This document shows, one piece after another, positions 48,107-58,036 of a DNA stretch of 64,000 nt. The DNA is taken from assembly GCA_905221615.1 (NCBI GenBank), contig CAJNDT010005802.1, positions 477,409 to 541,408 on the forward strand, in the 5' to 3' direction. The DNA is from Symbiodinium sp. CCMP2592 (taxonomy: Eukaryota; Sar; Dinophyceae; Suessiales; Symbiodiniaceae). The notes under the pieces are model-generated. The model saw nothing but the letters and a program-made list of their open reading frames with translations. It was not told where the DNA came from and did no database searches. How positions within the stretch are numbered: the stretch's first letter is position 1; each line of letters starts with the position of its first letter. Position numbers and translations under genes: made by a program.

Positions 48107-49632
48107 ATGTCCTCGTGGTTTGTGGCTATTCGACAGAGTCAGTGGGACGCCCTTTGGATGGATCTTGAGTTTATGGAGCTTGTAGATGTCAAGATCCAAG
48201 GGCCCGTCATGACGGCTAGTCCCCAGCAGGCAGTGTTCGCAACTCGAACAGATTGTGTAAGAGTATTCTTTTTGGTCATTGGCCGAGAACCCGAGGCTTT
48301 ATTTGGGCTGGGTGTCCAGTCCTTTGAATTGAGGGATCAAGATGGTTTGAATTTACGATTCCTTTATGAAGTTGACCTTCTTGCAATATTCCTGAGATCT
48401 GAGGAGGCTCTTTTCTCCGAGGGCAGACGTCTCAAGCTCAACATCTCCCAAGCTCACGATCGAGCGGTGACCATGGCGGGCCACGTGAGCAAAGAGCTTC
48501 CGAAGCACTTCGTCCTCTTGCACATCACAATCAAAACAACCGCAGCAATGACTGCCTTTCCGGAGTCCAAGTCTGGCCGCATTTTGCTTGGAGCTCTGCA
48601 TTTCGGAGTGGATGATCGCAATGGCCCTGCCAACCTTCGTGGTCACTTCGGGTTGCTGTCCCCGAATTGGGATGTGTGCATCAGGACTCATGAGTTGGCG
48701 TGTGGTGTCAGCCCCGTGTGCTATGCCTTGAATGGCTCCCTGGGAGAGGTTACGCATTGGAGGTTCATCGTGGTCATGGAGACCCCGCCTGATGTGACCG
48801 CTGTGGCCAAGACTCCGACCGTGTCCGAAGTTCCGCACGGGGTGCTTGGCATTGGCATGAATTAGGTTCTGGTTGTTGTGGGTTCAACATAGTTTAAGGC
48901 ATTCAGTGCCACCATCTTTTCAGGACCCTGCAACCTGGATGGCGCAGTATGTGCACAAGAACACTTTGGACAACAAAAAGATTCCGGTGACACACAGCTT
49001 GATCCTCTTCACGTCCGCGACGGATGCAGTCCTGGTGCACAACCTTTACAAGAAGGCCATGCTGGTGACCCATTTGGTGGAGCTTACTGTTCCGGCAAAT
49101 GTGCTCCGAGACAACGAGGACTTTTAGTTTTCAAACACTTGATTAGCCAGTCCAAAGCAAGAGCCTCCGTCCCCAGCAACAGTAGAGGAGTTCTCTGTGC
49201 GTTGGGTATCCGGCTCCGATGCTCTGTGCACTTATTGGCTCCTGACGACAAAGTCTCCGACTGACAATTTGGTTGCGAATGTGAGCAAAGCCTACACCTG
49301 GTTGTGTGGCCAGTCGAAGGCCTTCATGCTCTCCCGTGGCAACCTGGAGGTGACTGCAGACGGCAGCTCGAGGGCCTTCAATGAGATTCTGCGGTCATTG
49401 CAGAGCAGCAGGTGCAGCTAGGGCGGGGGTTCCACAGTCCAGGGGATGAACAATGCAAGCCATCTTGTTTAGTCGAAGTCTGCACGTGCAGAAGTAGCAG
49501 CCAGCTCGCCGCAAGGCGCAGTAAGCGTGCCAAGTCCTTGCGAAGCCAGCTCCGTGACATCAAGGCTGAGCTGGACGGCCTGAGCTATCCCGATCCTGAA
49601 ACGGCCTCAGGGTCGAGCGATTCGACCGCCTG
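48107..49632 (+). CDS. Unknown multi-exon protein
   Basis: Four protein-like exons in the same orientation: 48107-about 48845 (start ATG 48107, MSSWFVAIRQSQWDALWMDL ... RILLGALHFGVDDRNG ... WDVCIRTHELACGVSPVC), 48923-49125 (DPATWMAQYVHKNTLDNKKI), about 49170-49410 (VEEFSVRWVSGSDALCTYWL) and about 49502-49632 (basic: ARRSKRAKSLRSQLRDIKAE, ends at a TGA). AG acceptors (TTTTCAG, GCAAG, TAGCAG) precede exons 2-4. I do not recognise any domain. The first exon is open for about 250 codons with globular composition. The gene lies head to tail upstream of the methyltransferase-like genes. Exon joins are not phase-proven. Confidence 0.4.
49507..49518. repeat. Single CGCC-GCAA-GGCG hairpin inside a candidate exon
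   Basis: The 12-base unit of array B occurs at 49507-49518, within the last exon candidate of the gene above, where it would encode Ala-Ala-Arg-Arg. It may be a dispersed copy of the hairpin element or chance. Confidence 0.5.
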
Positions 49633-49639
49633 ACTGTCG

Positions 49640-50640
49640 TCATAGTTTTCTCCGCGTGCATCGATTTGTCTCAGCATATGGCTGGCATGTGCAGCAGATT
49701 TTGGAAGACAGCCCTGCGGCTTCATCGGTGCAACTTTTCATGTTTCGGTCAAGAGACAGAGTCGACTGAGCTCAGAGCGACAAAAGAAGTCGGATTCACT
49801 TTGTTGATGTTTCCACATGAAGTACTAGTGTTTGTGTGGGCGGGCGATCCGGTGGATGTGGGTCCATCTCCGTGTCTGAGACATTATTGCTAAATAAATG
49901 GAAGCAAGGTCCTGAGACGGCGGCTGGCCCCTGGCACTTCTGCGCTTCGTGGCATAGGCGCCAAGTCAGCTTTTCGGAGTCCTAGCCCTGAGTTAGCATT
50001 GCAGCCGCTTCCAATGTGCAAATTGGCGGTATGTGTAGAGAGTGTTCCATGGTTGTTGGAGGCAGGCCTGCTTTCTCTTCCGTCTATTCTTGCGGTCGCG
50101 GTCGCATGCTTGAGCCCCGAATCCCTAGACTCGTTTGTGTATTCGTTTGGCTGGGCTGGAAAGAACGTCCTTCAAATTAGGAGTTTAGCATGAATGTTGT
50201 GATGAGCATAGTTAACAGTGCATTCAGTGTCCGTGCACACTGCGTGCAGGATGTGTAACGATGCGGCCTGCCGGCTCCTCAGCCAGATGGGCCAGCTGGG
50301 CTTCACAATCCACGGTTGCCACCTGTAAACCGGAACATTCAAAGGGTCGGGTTTGGTCGAATGCCTTGGCCTGGTGTTAGATCTGATTGCCTCAGCCGTG
50401 TGTGGTGCATTCACACATGTTCCTTCTGACAATCTGTCTCTGACATGATGTTTTCGCAGTTTTGTTGCCTGCAGCTTGGATTAGGCTGATGCACAGACTG
50501 AGTTCCCAACATTTGTTTCGCATGTTATGCATGTCACAGGCATGACAGTCTCGGCAATTTGTTGATTTACTGCATTCGTCTACGATTTTACTTGCCAGCC
50601 TTCTTGGTGGTACTAGGGCGATCGTGTTGGATGAAGCACT
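49640..50640. other. Intergenic stretch, nothing recognised
   Basis: About 1 kb between two candidate genes. Frames of 60-90 codons without motifs. Confidence 0.4.
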
Positions 50641-50644
50641 GGTG

Positions 50645-52140
50645 ATGGCTCCCAAGGGCAATCGTGTGAACTCCAGGCGCACTTTGAAGCGGCCTGCTGC
50701 CGCGAAGACTCGGGCTCGTCCAGAGCCTGTTCTCCCGAATATCACGGAGGAGAATTTTTGCTTGAAGACCTTCATCTCAGATCTCTGGCGGGCCCTTAAT
50801 ATCCGAAAGACGGATGAGACATCATGGTCCGTTCTCGAGGTTGCTACATCCGGCAGTGGCGTGTGGACAACGATCCATTGCTTGTGGATGATGTTGGGCA
50901 AGGCTTGGGTTCGGGAGCTCTATGCCCTCGAACAGGATGCAGTTGCAGCCCAGTTCTTGATGACAAACTTCGCTCCGCTTCATGTCTTCCAGGACTTTGT
51001 TGCACAAACCGCATGGCACAGTCCCGGGTTAAACTTCTGTAAGATTCTAAGATAAGAAGATTTCGCAGGAGGGTGTCCAGAATGACCGCAGCTTGTGGTG
51101 TTGGAAGCATGGCTGCAAGTGCACGGTGCCGGAGGGAGAGACGCTGTTCGTTGGGACGCACAATGACCGCAGCCTCCAGTCGGCGGTCATTCACGTCGCG
51201 GAGCGCAAGCCCAGAATCGCCCTCTTGACGACCGGACTGAAGCCTGTGTCTCAATTTCCGGACAGTTTCTGAGAACTTAATTAGCCGATTAGCCACAGTG
51301 CTTCTCCAGCCCAGGTGCGTCAGTGGCCGCGGCAATCAGGATCCTGAGCTCAACAAGGTCATGGAGCGCCTGAGTGCTTCGAGTGGCCCACTTGCTGCCA
51401 CCAAGTGGGTGGTGGGCGATGCCTCTCCATTGCCCTGTGCGAGACAGAGGATTCTCTTCTACATCGCAGAGGCGAATATGGCTGAGAGGTTGGAGGACAT
51501 GCAGAAGCGACTTCATGAGCGAGTCCAGGCCATGCCCAAGCATTGTGTGTCAAGCATGCTTCAGCCGCTGAATGTGACCTCCATTCCTGAGGAACTGTCT
51601 GTGACAGAGAAGGCCAATTTTGAATCACAGTATCACAAGGCCTTCTCGAAACAGCTTGCCAAAGCAATTCAGTGTGCCAAGCTCCCCAAGGATGTCCGGC
51701 TTCCGAAGACGCGGCCTTCGAGCAAGTTCTCCCATGCTTTGACCGCATGGGAATGTGCACAGGTCGATGTGCTCAGCCTTATGTTGGAGCACCAAATTTC
51801 CAGCGAAGGCTCCAGTGGCAACGGCAGGCCCAAGCTGGCAGATTATTCTCAGAGCCCCAACCGAGGCACGTTCTTCACCCAAGGTACTTGTGCCAACGTT
51901 TCAACGACCTCTAAGTGGTTCGAGTATGACTCGCAGACTCTCGTTTCGCCCGTCAGCTTCTTTAAGATACATGGCCATCAGATGAAGAAGCTCAAGGGAT
52001 GTGAGGTGGGACATACCTTCTCGGAAGGAGATATCCGCCGCCTTGCTGGGAACGGGGTGACCTGCACCATGATGGTGTGTGCATTGACGCCTGTGCTGCT
52101 AGAGCTGGGCTATCTCGAACATGTTCCGCCGAGCTCCTAG
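50645..52140 (+). CDS. C5-DNA-methyltransferase-like protein, catalytic Pro-Cys lost
   Basis: Exons 50645-50998, 51069-about 51260 and 51340-52140. Intron 1 is GT-AG with phase 0 on both sides; the second junction is less certain. The N-terminus is basic (MAPKGNRVNSRRTLKRPAAA). Motif I region: SVLEVATSGSGVW, then ELYALEQDAVAAQFLMTNFA and VFQDF. Exon 2: WCWKHGCKCTVPEGETLFVG then T-H-N-D, where active enzymes have P-C in motif IV; the later ENV block reads LLTTG. Exon 3 holds CARQRILFYI (motif VIII), DYSQSPNRGTFF, the target-recognition region, and FSEGDIRRLAGNGVTCTMM (motif X). Active relatives methylate cytosine in DNA. With motifs IV and VI degenerate, this one probably cannot, and may bind or act as a partner (inference). 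The family call rests on motif order. Confidence 0.6.
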
Positions 52141-52334
52141 GTCCTAGATGCTTTGTGGTCAGCAGTCGGAGCTTCATAGCCGAGGTTCAAAATTATCTCC
52201 AGAGGCTTTGCTTTGCTCATGTCTTCTTCATCGCACGCAGCACGAGTGTTGCCCTTGGGGCCCAACCCACATATTTGCTCGCAGATGACTTTGGTTGCCA
52301 AGCTTTCGGTTTTGATTAGTTGCCTCGTGGAGCA

Positions 52335-53652
52335 ATGTCCTCCACCGCCCCTCTTGAAGCATATTGGTCCACTTTCACAGGCTTGATGCGTCATGCTCAG
52401 GCGTGTGTCGACATCACCACGTTCTTCATTGCAGTGGATCCGGTGTTTAATGCCGTGCTTCATTATCAAAAAGAAATGCAGGCCCAAGGAATCCTCTTTC
52501 AGGGACCTAATCATCATATGCTGGCGCAGACCTGTGCTTCGAACGGGGTCCACCCCATGTGTCGAGTGATGTACACAGGCCCAAAGGGGAAGATCGCGTT
52601 CAACCCAAAACGTCCATCACCGTCCTTGCCAAGCAAGAATTCTGCCGTGGTGGGACAGATCACGAACCTGTCCCAGCTGAAGTTGCTGGCAGCGTGCCAG
52701 GCTGATGTCATAGCAGTGGACATGCGAGAGGTACCTAAAGACCTGGAGGAGTACGTAAAGGGGAACATGCCGGGATACCAATTGGCCTTCGTGCAGCAGT
52801 ATTGTTACCACAACCTCGGTGTGCCTTTGGGTGCGGAAAGCCATATCCTTGCCTTTAGCCGCCACGTTTCCAAGCAGGGGCGGGAAGGTCTTGTGCAGCT
52901 CATGTCCTTGAAGGTGCAGTGCATGGATTTTGGACAGCATGGACCTAGCAAGGAATGGATGTTGCGGGCAACATGCACCGCCGGTTCTGCTCAACCAAGC
53001 ACTGAGCCAGCGGACGAACAAGGCTAGACTACTGTCCTTTTGTTTATAGACCAGCAGAGAGTTATAATAGGGTGTCGGCTTCGGGTTTGCTCAGTGTTTA
53101 GACGTCCTGTCTGAACCAGGCGAGACAGTTGACCCTGGAGCGAAGAACAAGCGGACCTTCTCTGAATTGGTGGCCAAGGCATGTGAGAGCAGGTGGCTGC
53201 CAAGCGATTTGCATGCTGAGAGTGTTCGTGGGAAGATGCAGAAGCTTCTTCAGCATGTCGAGTCTGAAGCAAGCGACCTTCTGAAGGTTCATTTGGCAAT
53301 CTTGAAAAATCAGTCCAAGAAGCAAAAGCGGGAGAATCATGTCTTAGCGGCCGATGCCAATAGTTTGCGCTTCAGCCACCACCGCGTGTATGTGGAAGAA
53401 TTGCCCCCCATCAAGGCGAAGACTGTTGTCCTCACCTACCAGCCAGAACCCCCGAAGGGCAGGCCTAAGGCAAATATTGTGTCGCATCACGAGCTGTTGA
53501 ATGCACATGGCTATCCGTCTGGCACAGTCCATGTACAGATGCTGGGGCAGCAGGGTGCTGGAGTTGCAATGTCGAGCGTAGTTCCAGCTGCAGTGGGTCT
53601 GTTCCTGTGTGCAGCCGCTGTGCTTCTGCAGCCGCAAGCCGCGGCCAGCTAG
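52335..53652 (+). CDS. Second, more divergent C5-methyltransferase-like protein
   Basis: ATG 52335 opens an exon to about 53000. A second exon, from about 53100 to 53652, begins after TGTTTAG (VLSEPGETVDPGAKNKRTFS...). Exon 1: DITTFFIAVDPVFNAVLHYQ (possible motif I-II region), then DVIAVDMREVPKDLEEYVKG and YQLAFVQQYCYHNLGVPLGA, which resemble the V-VIII region of C5 methyltransferases (...FGVPQ.R...). Exon 2 ends SHHELLNAHGYPSGTV...GVAMSSVVPAAVG, like motifs IX-X (QGFP ... GNAMS). No Pro-Cys and no ENV are visible, so catalysis is unlikely. It starts 195 bp after its neighbour's stop, same strand, and could be an old tandem duplicate. It could instead be an unrelated Rossmann-type protein. 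Confidence 0.4.
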
Positions 53653-53830
53653 TTCTGTCGAAGGCAAGATCTCAGTCACCTAGCCTTGGCCGGCACGGAT
53701 GAAAATTCTGACTGTGACAATTCTGTGCCGTGCATTGTTGCTGACTTTATGTGTGCATGATGCCTCCCAGCTTCGTTCCTCGGCCGGGGAAGAATTTAGT
53801 CTGGAAATCCTTCGTGGAAAACCGAGCCCT

Positions 53831-53864
53831 CCCCAGACTTGCCCGTCGACGGGCTAGTCTGGGG
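53831..53864. repeat. Inverted repeat, 15-bp arms (one mismatch), TCGA centre
   Basis: CCCCAGACTTGCCCG (53831-53845), TCGA, CGGGCTAGTCTGGGG (53850-53864). 14 of 15 positions pair. Confidence 0.9.
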
Positions 53865-53951
53865 AAGGTTGTTTTGTTGTGCGCAACGAGGTTTGTCATG
53901 CCAAGTCTGGGGCGCAGGGTCTTGACAAAGTCCACTCCGGGGCTGAAAACC

Positions 53952-53994
53952 AGCTCCCCCAGACTTGCCCGTTGACGGGCAAGTCTGGGGAGCT
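53952..53994. repeat. Inverted repeat, 19-bp arms with one bulge, TTGA centre
   Basis: AGCT plus five C, AGACTTGCCCG, then TTGA and CGGGCAAGTCTGGGG plus AGCT. The inner 15 pairs are perfect; one extra C bulges. It is a homologue of the repeat at 53831 with the mismatched pair restored. Single arms (AAGTCTGGGG, CCCAGACT) recur near 53912 and 54018. Confidence 0.9.
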
Positions 53995-54279
53995 TTCCGT
54001 TTCCCACAAGATAATCCCAGACTCGAATTATGTGCCGGGGCATTTCTCCATCGAACTGAATCAGGATCTCCTCTGCGAGCGAGCTTCGCTTGCAATAGTG
54101 ATGGCATCTACCCGTCGTTGTTCTGGTAAGCAGGCGCCCGGACAGAATGCAGGCAAAGCTGCAGTGACTCTGCCCCACCCTGTCAATGACATGATGCTGG
54201 AAGCAGCCAAGACCGTGAAGCTGGAGGCCTGGCAGCCTGCAGTCGTGGCTTGACCCATGCTCCTTTATGTTTCCATGAT

Positions 54280-57200
54280 GCACTTGTCAGGCAGGCTTGG
54301 GTGACCCATGCGACATGGGTGGTGTGCTCGCGATCGATGCCACGGCCTACAAGCAAACCTTGAAGAGAGACCGGGAATACACATGCAACATTACCTTCGA
54401 CAAGTTCTCTCTTCTGGCTTGGGCGCATCCTTCTATTCCTCCGAACCAAGGCTCTGGACTGCACATTGTTTTGCCCATCCTTGCTTCTTAGTATGCTGTC
54501 CTTTTCTGCAGGATCCGTGAAGATCATGCAGCACAGACATTTCACCGAGCCGGACGGAAGCATCAAAGCCCCACCGACGTGGGGCGAGGTGCTGGTGGTC
54601 CGGGCAATGGATGAGTCCCAGCCACCCACGATTATGGAGGTTCTGAACGGGGATGCCTACCGCCTGGGCCTTTGAATATGTCGGTCCTTGGAATAGGTTC
54701 CTTGCTAAACCGTAAAGCTTCAAGCAATCATTCCCTGCGATGCCAAGGGGCAGCTTTCTTGATCAGTTGGGCGGCAGCGCCTGCAGATTCAAAGGTGGCG
54801 AAGCAGTTTGAATCCTTGGCACGAGCTGTCCGGGTGACTCGTCTGTCGTCTGTCTCGCCTCGGCTGAATCGCACCTCTGTTCCTTATCCGTGCTAAAGGT
54901 CAAGTTCGTTCTTCTGGCGGATGCGGCAATGGTTGAGCGGAAGAAGTGGGAATTGGCCGAAGAAGTAGGCGCTGCAGTCGTCACAGTGTTCTAGGACCAA
55001 GGGAAATTTATGATTGTGGAGCCTTGTGCAACAGGTGATGCCCGAGAGAGCCTCACCTTGCAAGGGTGGAGAAAGATTCTTGGCATGGCCGTTGTGGAGG
55101 CCACCTTGAAAGGCATGGGCCGTCCCTCCAATGCGGATGCATTGGAGAAATGGTGCCCTAGTTGCAGCTCGTGGCTTGTGAAACTTGCATTCATACAGTG
55201 TCCAGGCAAGAACAGCTCACTTAGGTTCGGAGAGGGCAAGATTCGGGGGATGAGTGCCAAGAATATCTCGAAGTGTTTGAAAATTCACAAGCGGCTTACA
55301 GCTGCAGATGCTCGTGCACAAGAGATCATTGCTGAGTTTGATGATCGGTTTGGCAGCAGGCACACGCTAGCATCGCAGCAGAACCTGGACATCCTCGTGA
55401 CACGCACACATGTGAGTGGCAACGAGGCCGTGTCGAGACAGCTGCTCCTGTGGTGTTTGGAACACTTCGAGAATGATGTTCAGCGTGGTACCGTGAGCTT
55501 TGATGCGGCCAAGGCGGCCTTTAACCTGGCCGTGTCCAGGAGCCTCTTGAAGAAACGTCTCATCAATTATGTCAGCAAGAGAGTCACCATGCCGGCGAAG
55601 CCAACAGACGGTGTCGCTATCCCCACAATCGACAGCATTTTCGGCACCTTTGCGAAATTCCGGAACAGCGGGCTCGATCATGGCAGCACCCTCGTGATGA
55701 CGTGGAGGGCGTCTATGCCTTCCTACCTGCAGGACACATTCGATTTCCTGACCAAGCTCATGCGTGGAGGAGGCCCCCTTGACGAGAGCCTCGAGACCTT
55801 TCTCCAAAAGGATTCCTTGGTTTCAGCCGAACTGGTCTTGAGGGCTCAGTCTATGAAGGATCACTTCGACATCGTGGCTGTCACGCAGGCGGCCAGCCAA
55901 ACTGCACAAGACGAGAAGGCAGCGTCGGCGCCGCCACCCGTTGCTCCACCTTCCCCGCCAAAGCCAGAATCGACAACGGCACTTTCGCCGCCGGAGCTGC
56001 CTGAAGATCCTGAGGTTTCTGCTGAGGAGTGGCTGTGTAAGCACTCACATAAATGTGTGTGTGTGTGTCCGAACGAATGCATGCACCAGTGCCAGGACTT
56101 GATTGAGGCAGCTGAGCATCCACAACGCCTCGATCGAAGCATCTACTTTGACTCTTTGCCCTTGTCGTCTGTAGCCAAGGACATTCTGAACAAGGTTCCG
56201 GACGACAGTCAGTTTGAGCAAGTGCTGGAAACGGCACGATTGCGCAGCTTGACTCCTATGTGGGATCACATTACATGCTCTGACTCACAGCTTTGCCCAT
56301 AGGAAGCAGGGTGTTGCACAGGTGCCAACACATTCCTGGACTTGCGTGTCTGGCCCACTGACGCGACCAACTTGAGAGCTGCTTTGCAATCCATTCCGGA
56401 TGCACAGAACAGGGTCTACATCTATGACACCAAGAATGAGACGAAAGACACTGGCCGGGTGGCGAGCTATGCACCGTATCGTCGTCCCCCAGCCCTGGAG
56501 AAGAAGAACATCAAGATTGTCGGCGAGGCTTTGTGCCTTGACCCTATATAATCGACTGAGCAGTTGAATGCCTTATGAGGGTGTGCAGTCAGTAGTCTGA
56601 GGTTTGGGGACCCCGCATTGGCGAAGGACAGCTCCAGAGCTCACCCGGTGATCTTTCGTGCCTGCGACATGTTTGTCTGCATGGATGGCAGATCCCCTTC
56701 GAACCAGAAGCAGATCACAGCCGAGCTTACCCGATGCATGAAGCCACATGCGAGCATGTTCCCCAAGCTGGCCAACGGCTTGATCACAGTCCGCATGCTC
56801 TACCACTGTCGGGAATTTGAGGGATCGGGGCGATTGGCGATGGCCAGGCGAACGTGTTTGACCCAAACATGCCCAGACCCGATGGAAACCATGGTTGTCA
56901 TTCAACCCAAGGCGTACACGCTTCCGCAGCGGGCACTGCCGCTTGTCCATAGTGACTCCTATTCCAGAGCTTGGACAGGCCTGGGATTGAGAGACCCGAG
57001 CGATATGGAGTTGACGACCATGCTTGATGCGAGCAAGCTCCTGCCGAAGACAGAGAAGCAGAAAGCGGCTGCGGAGGCAGCCGAGGCTGGCACGGATGAT
57101 GCCGAAGAAGTTCATGCTGTTTCAGACAGTGATGATGGTGCTGTGGACGGTGCAGGCAGCCAGGCTTCAGAGTGTGAGCCCGCAAGAGGTGTTCTCTTTG

Positions 57201-57551
57201 TGGCCGTGGGCGTCTTCCGAGGATGCCTGGACAAGCATTTACACGGCATTCCACCTGGTAAGCCCGTCTCAGACCTGGATCATTGATTTCACAGCAGGGT
57301 GTGGCCTTGCGGCTCTCGCGGCCGTGAGGGGTCGCTTTCACTATGTCGGCTTCGCCACTTCGGAGGTCCACTTGAAGTTTCTCCGCCAATACGTGATGTT
57401 CCGCATCGTCTCCGAAATGGTGTTGAATGTGGATCCACACGCATGGAATATTCGCAAGCGGATTCTGTGCCGTGAGAACAGTTTGACTGGCTCTAGCACT
57501 ACGGAGTCCAATGCTGAGACTCTTCCGCCAAGGACCTTACTTATCTTGTGA
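54280..57551 (+). CDS. Unknown multi-exon protein with methyltransferase-like C-terminal domain
   Basis: Protein-like + segments follow each other with AG acceptors: about 54299-54470 (DMGGVLAIDATAYKQTLKRD), 54515-54675 (IMQHRHFTEPDGSIKAPPTW), 54899-54994, 55010-about 56270 (long, MIVEPCATGDARESLTLQGW ... a Pro-rich linker ... HKCVCVCPNECMHQCQD), 56322-56550, about 56600-57180 (ITAELTRCMKPHASMFPKLA, acidic tail) and 57180-57551. The last shifts frame and reads WIIDFTAGCGLAALAAVRGR then FHYVGFATSEVHLKFLRQYV, the motif I region of N4/N6-type DNA methyltransferases (DPFxGSGTT...A...GR...G.E). No DPPY-type motif was found, so activity is doubtful. The pieces may form one or two genes; joins are not proven. 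The rest is unrecognised. Confidence 0.4.
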
Positions 57552-57584
57552 GTATGTCTGCAGATTCAAGTGTAACTTTTGAAC

Positions 57585-57704
57585 ATGGCCAGGACAGACG
57601 CTGACGGAGCTGTGAAGAAGGAGGTGGATTCTCCTAAAGGCTCTGCCCCTAAAAAGACTAGGAAGAGTAGCAGCACCAGCAGCAGCAGCAGCAGCTCCTC
57701 CTGA
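57585..57704 (+). CDS. Small Lys/Ser-rich ORF, 39 codons
   Basis: MARTDADGAVKKEVDSPKG... ends in a serine run from AGC repeats. Protein-like, basic N-terminal composition. It could be a first exon of the HMG-kinase gene downstream or a short separate gene. The 330-bp gap to 58037 has no linking exon that I can prove. Confidence 0.3.
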   Translation: MARTDADGAVKKEVDSPKGSAPKKTRKSSSTSSSSSSSS

Positions 57705-57981
57705 TTTTCGATGGAGTCCGACACTGACAGACTCCAGTGCGATTTTGAGTCAAAGCTCTCATGAACAAGATTCCAAACTGCTTCTGGGGTCGCCAGTGTT
57801 TCTGCAGAAGCTGCTGGATTTTGGAACCGGCACGGTTGCCCTGCAACCACGGCACGCACAGACTGTCGTGTCGATTCTCCATTTCGCAACTGCCGAGCTG
57901 AAAAGCGCTAAATCCATGCCCGCTTTGCTTATCATGTCTGCCCTTGGTTGTTCTGGGCTGTTTTTGCTTGCTGCAGAGTGA

Positions 57982-57999
57982 CCTCTGATTACCTCTCCT
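57982..57999 (+). promoter_or_regulatory. CCTCTGATTACCTCTCCT leader element, copy 1
   Basis: This 18-bp C/T-rich word lies just after a CTGCAG acceptor-like site (57971-57976) and 38 bp before the ATG at 58037, so probably in the 5' UTR. Related CCTCTGCC and CCTCTGCTTT words follow. The same 18 bases recur at 62067. Confidence 0.4.
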
Positions 58000-58036
58000 T
58001 GACCTCTGCCGGACCTCTGCTTTGTTTCCTGGCGCC

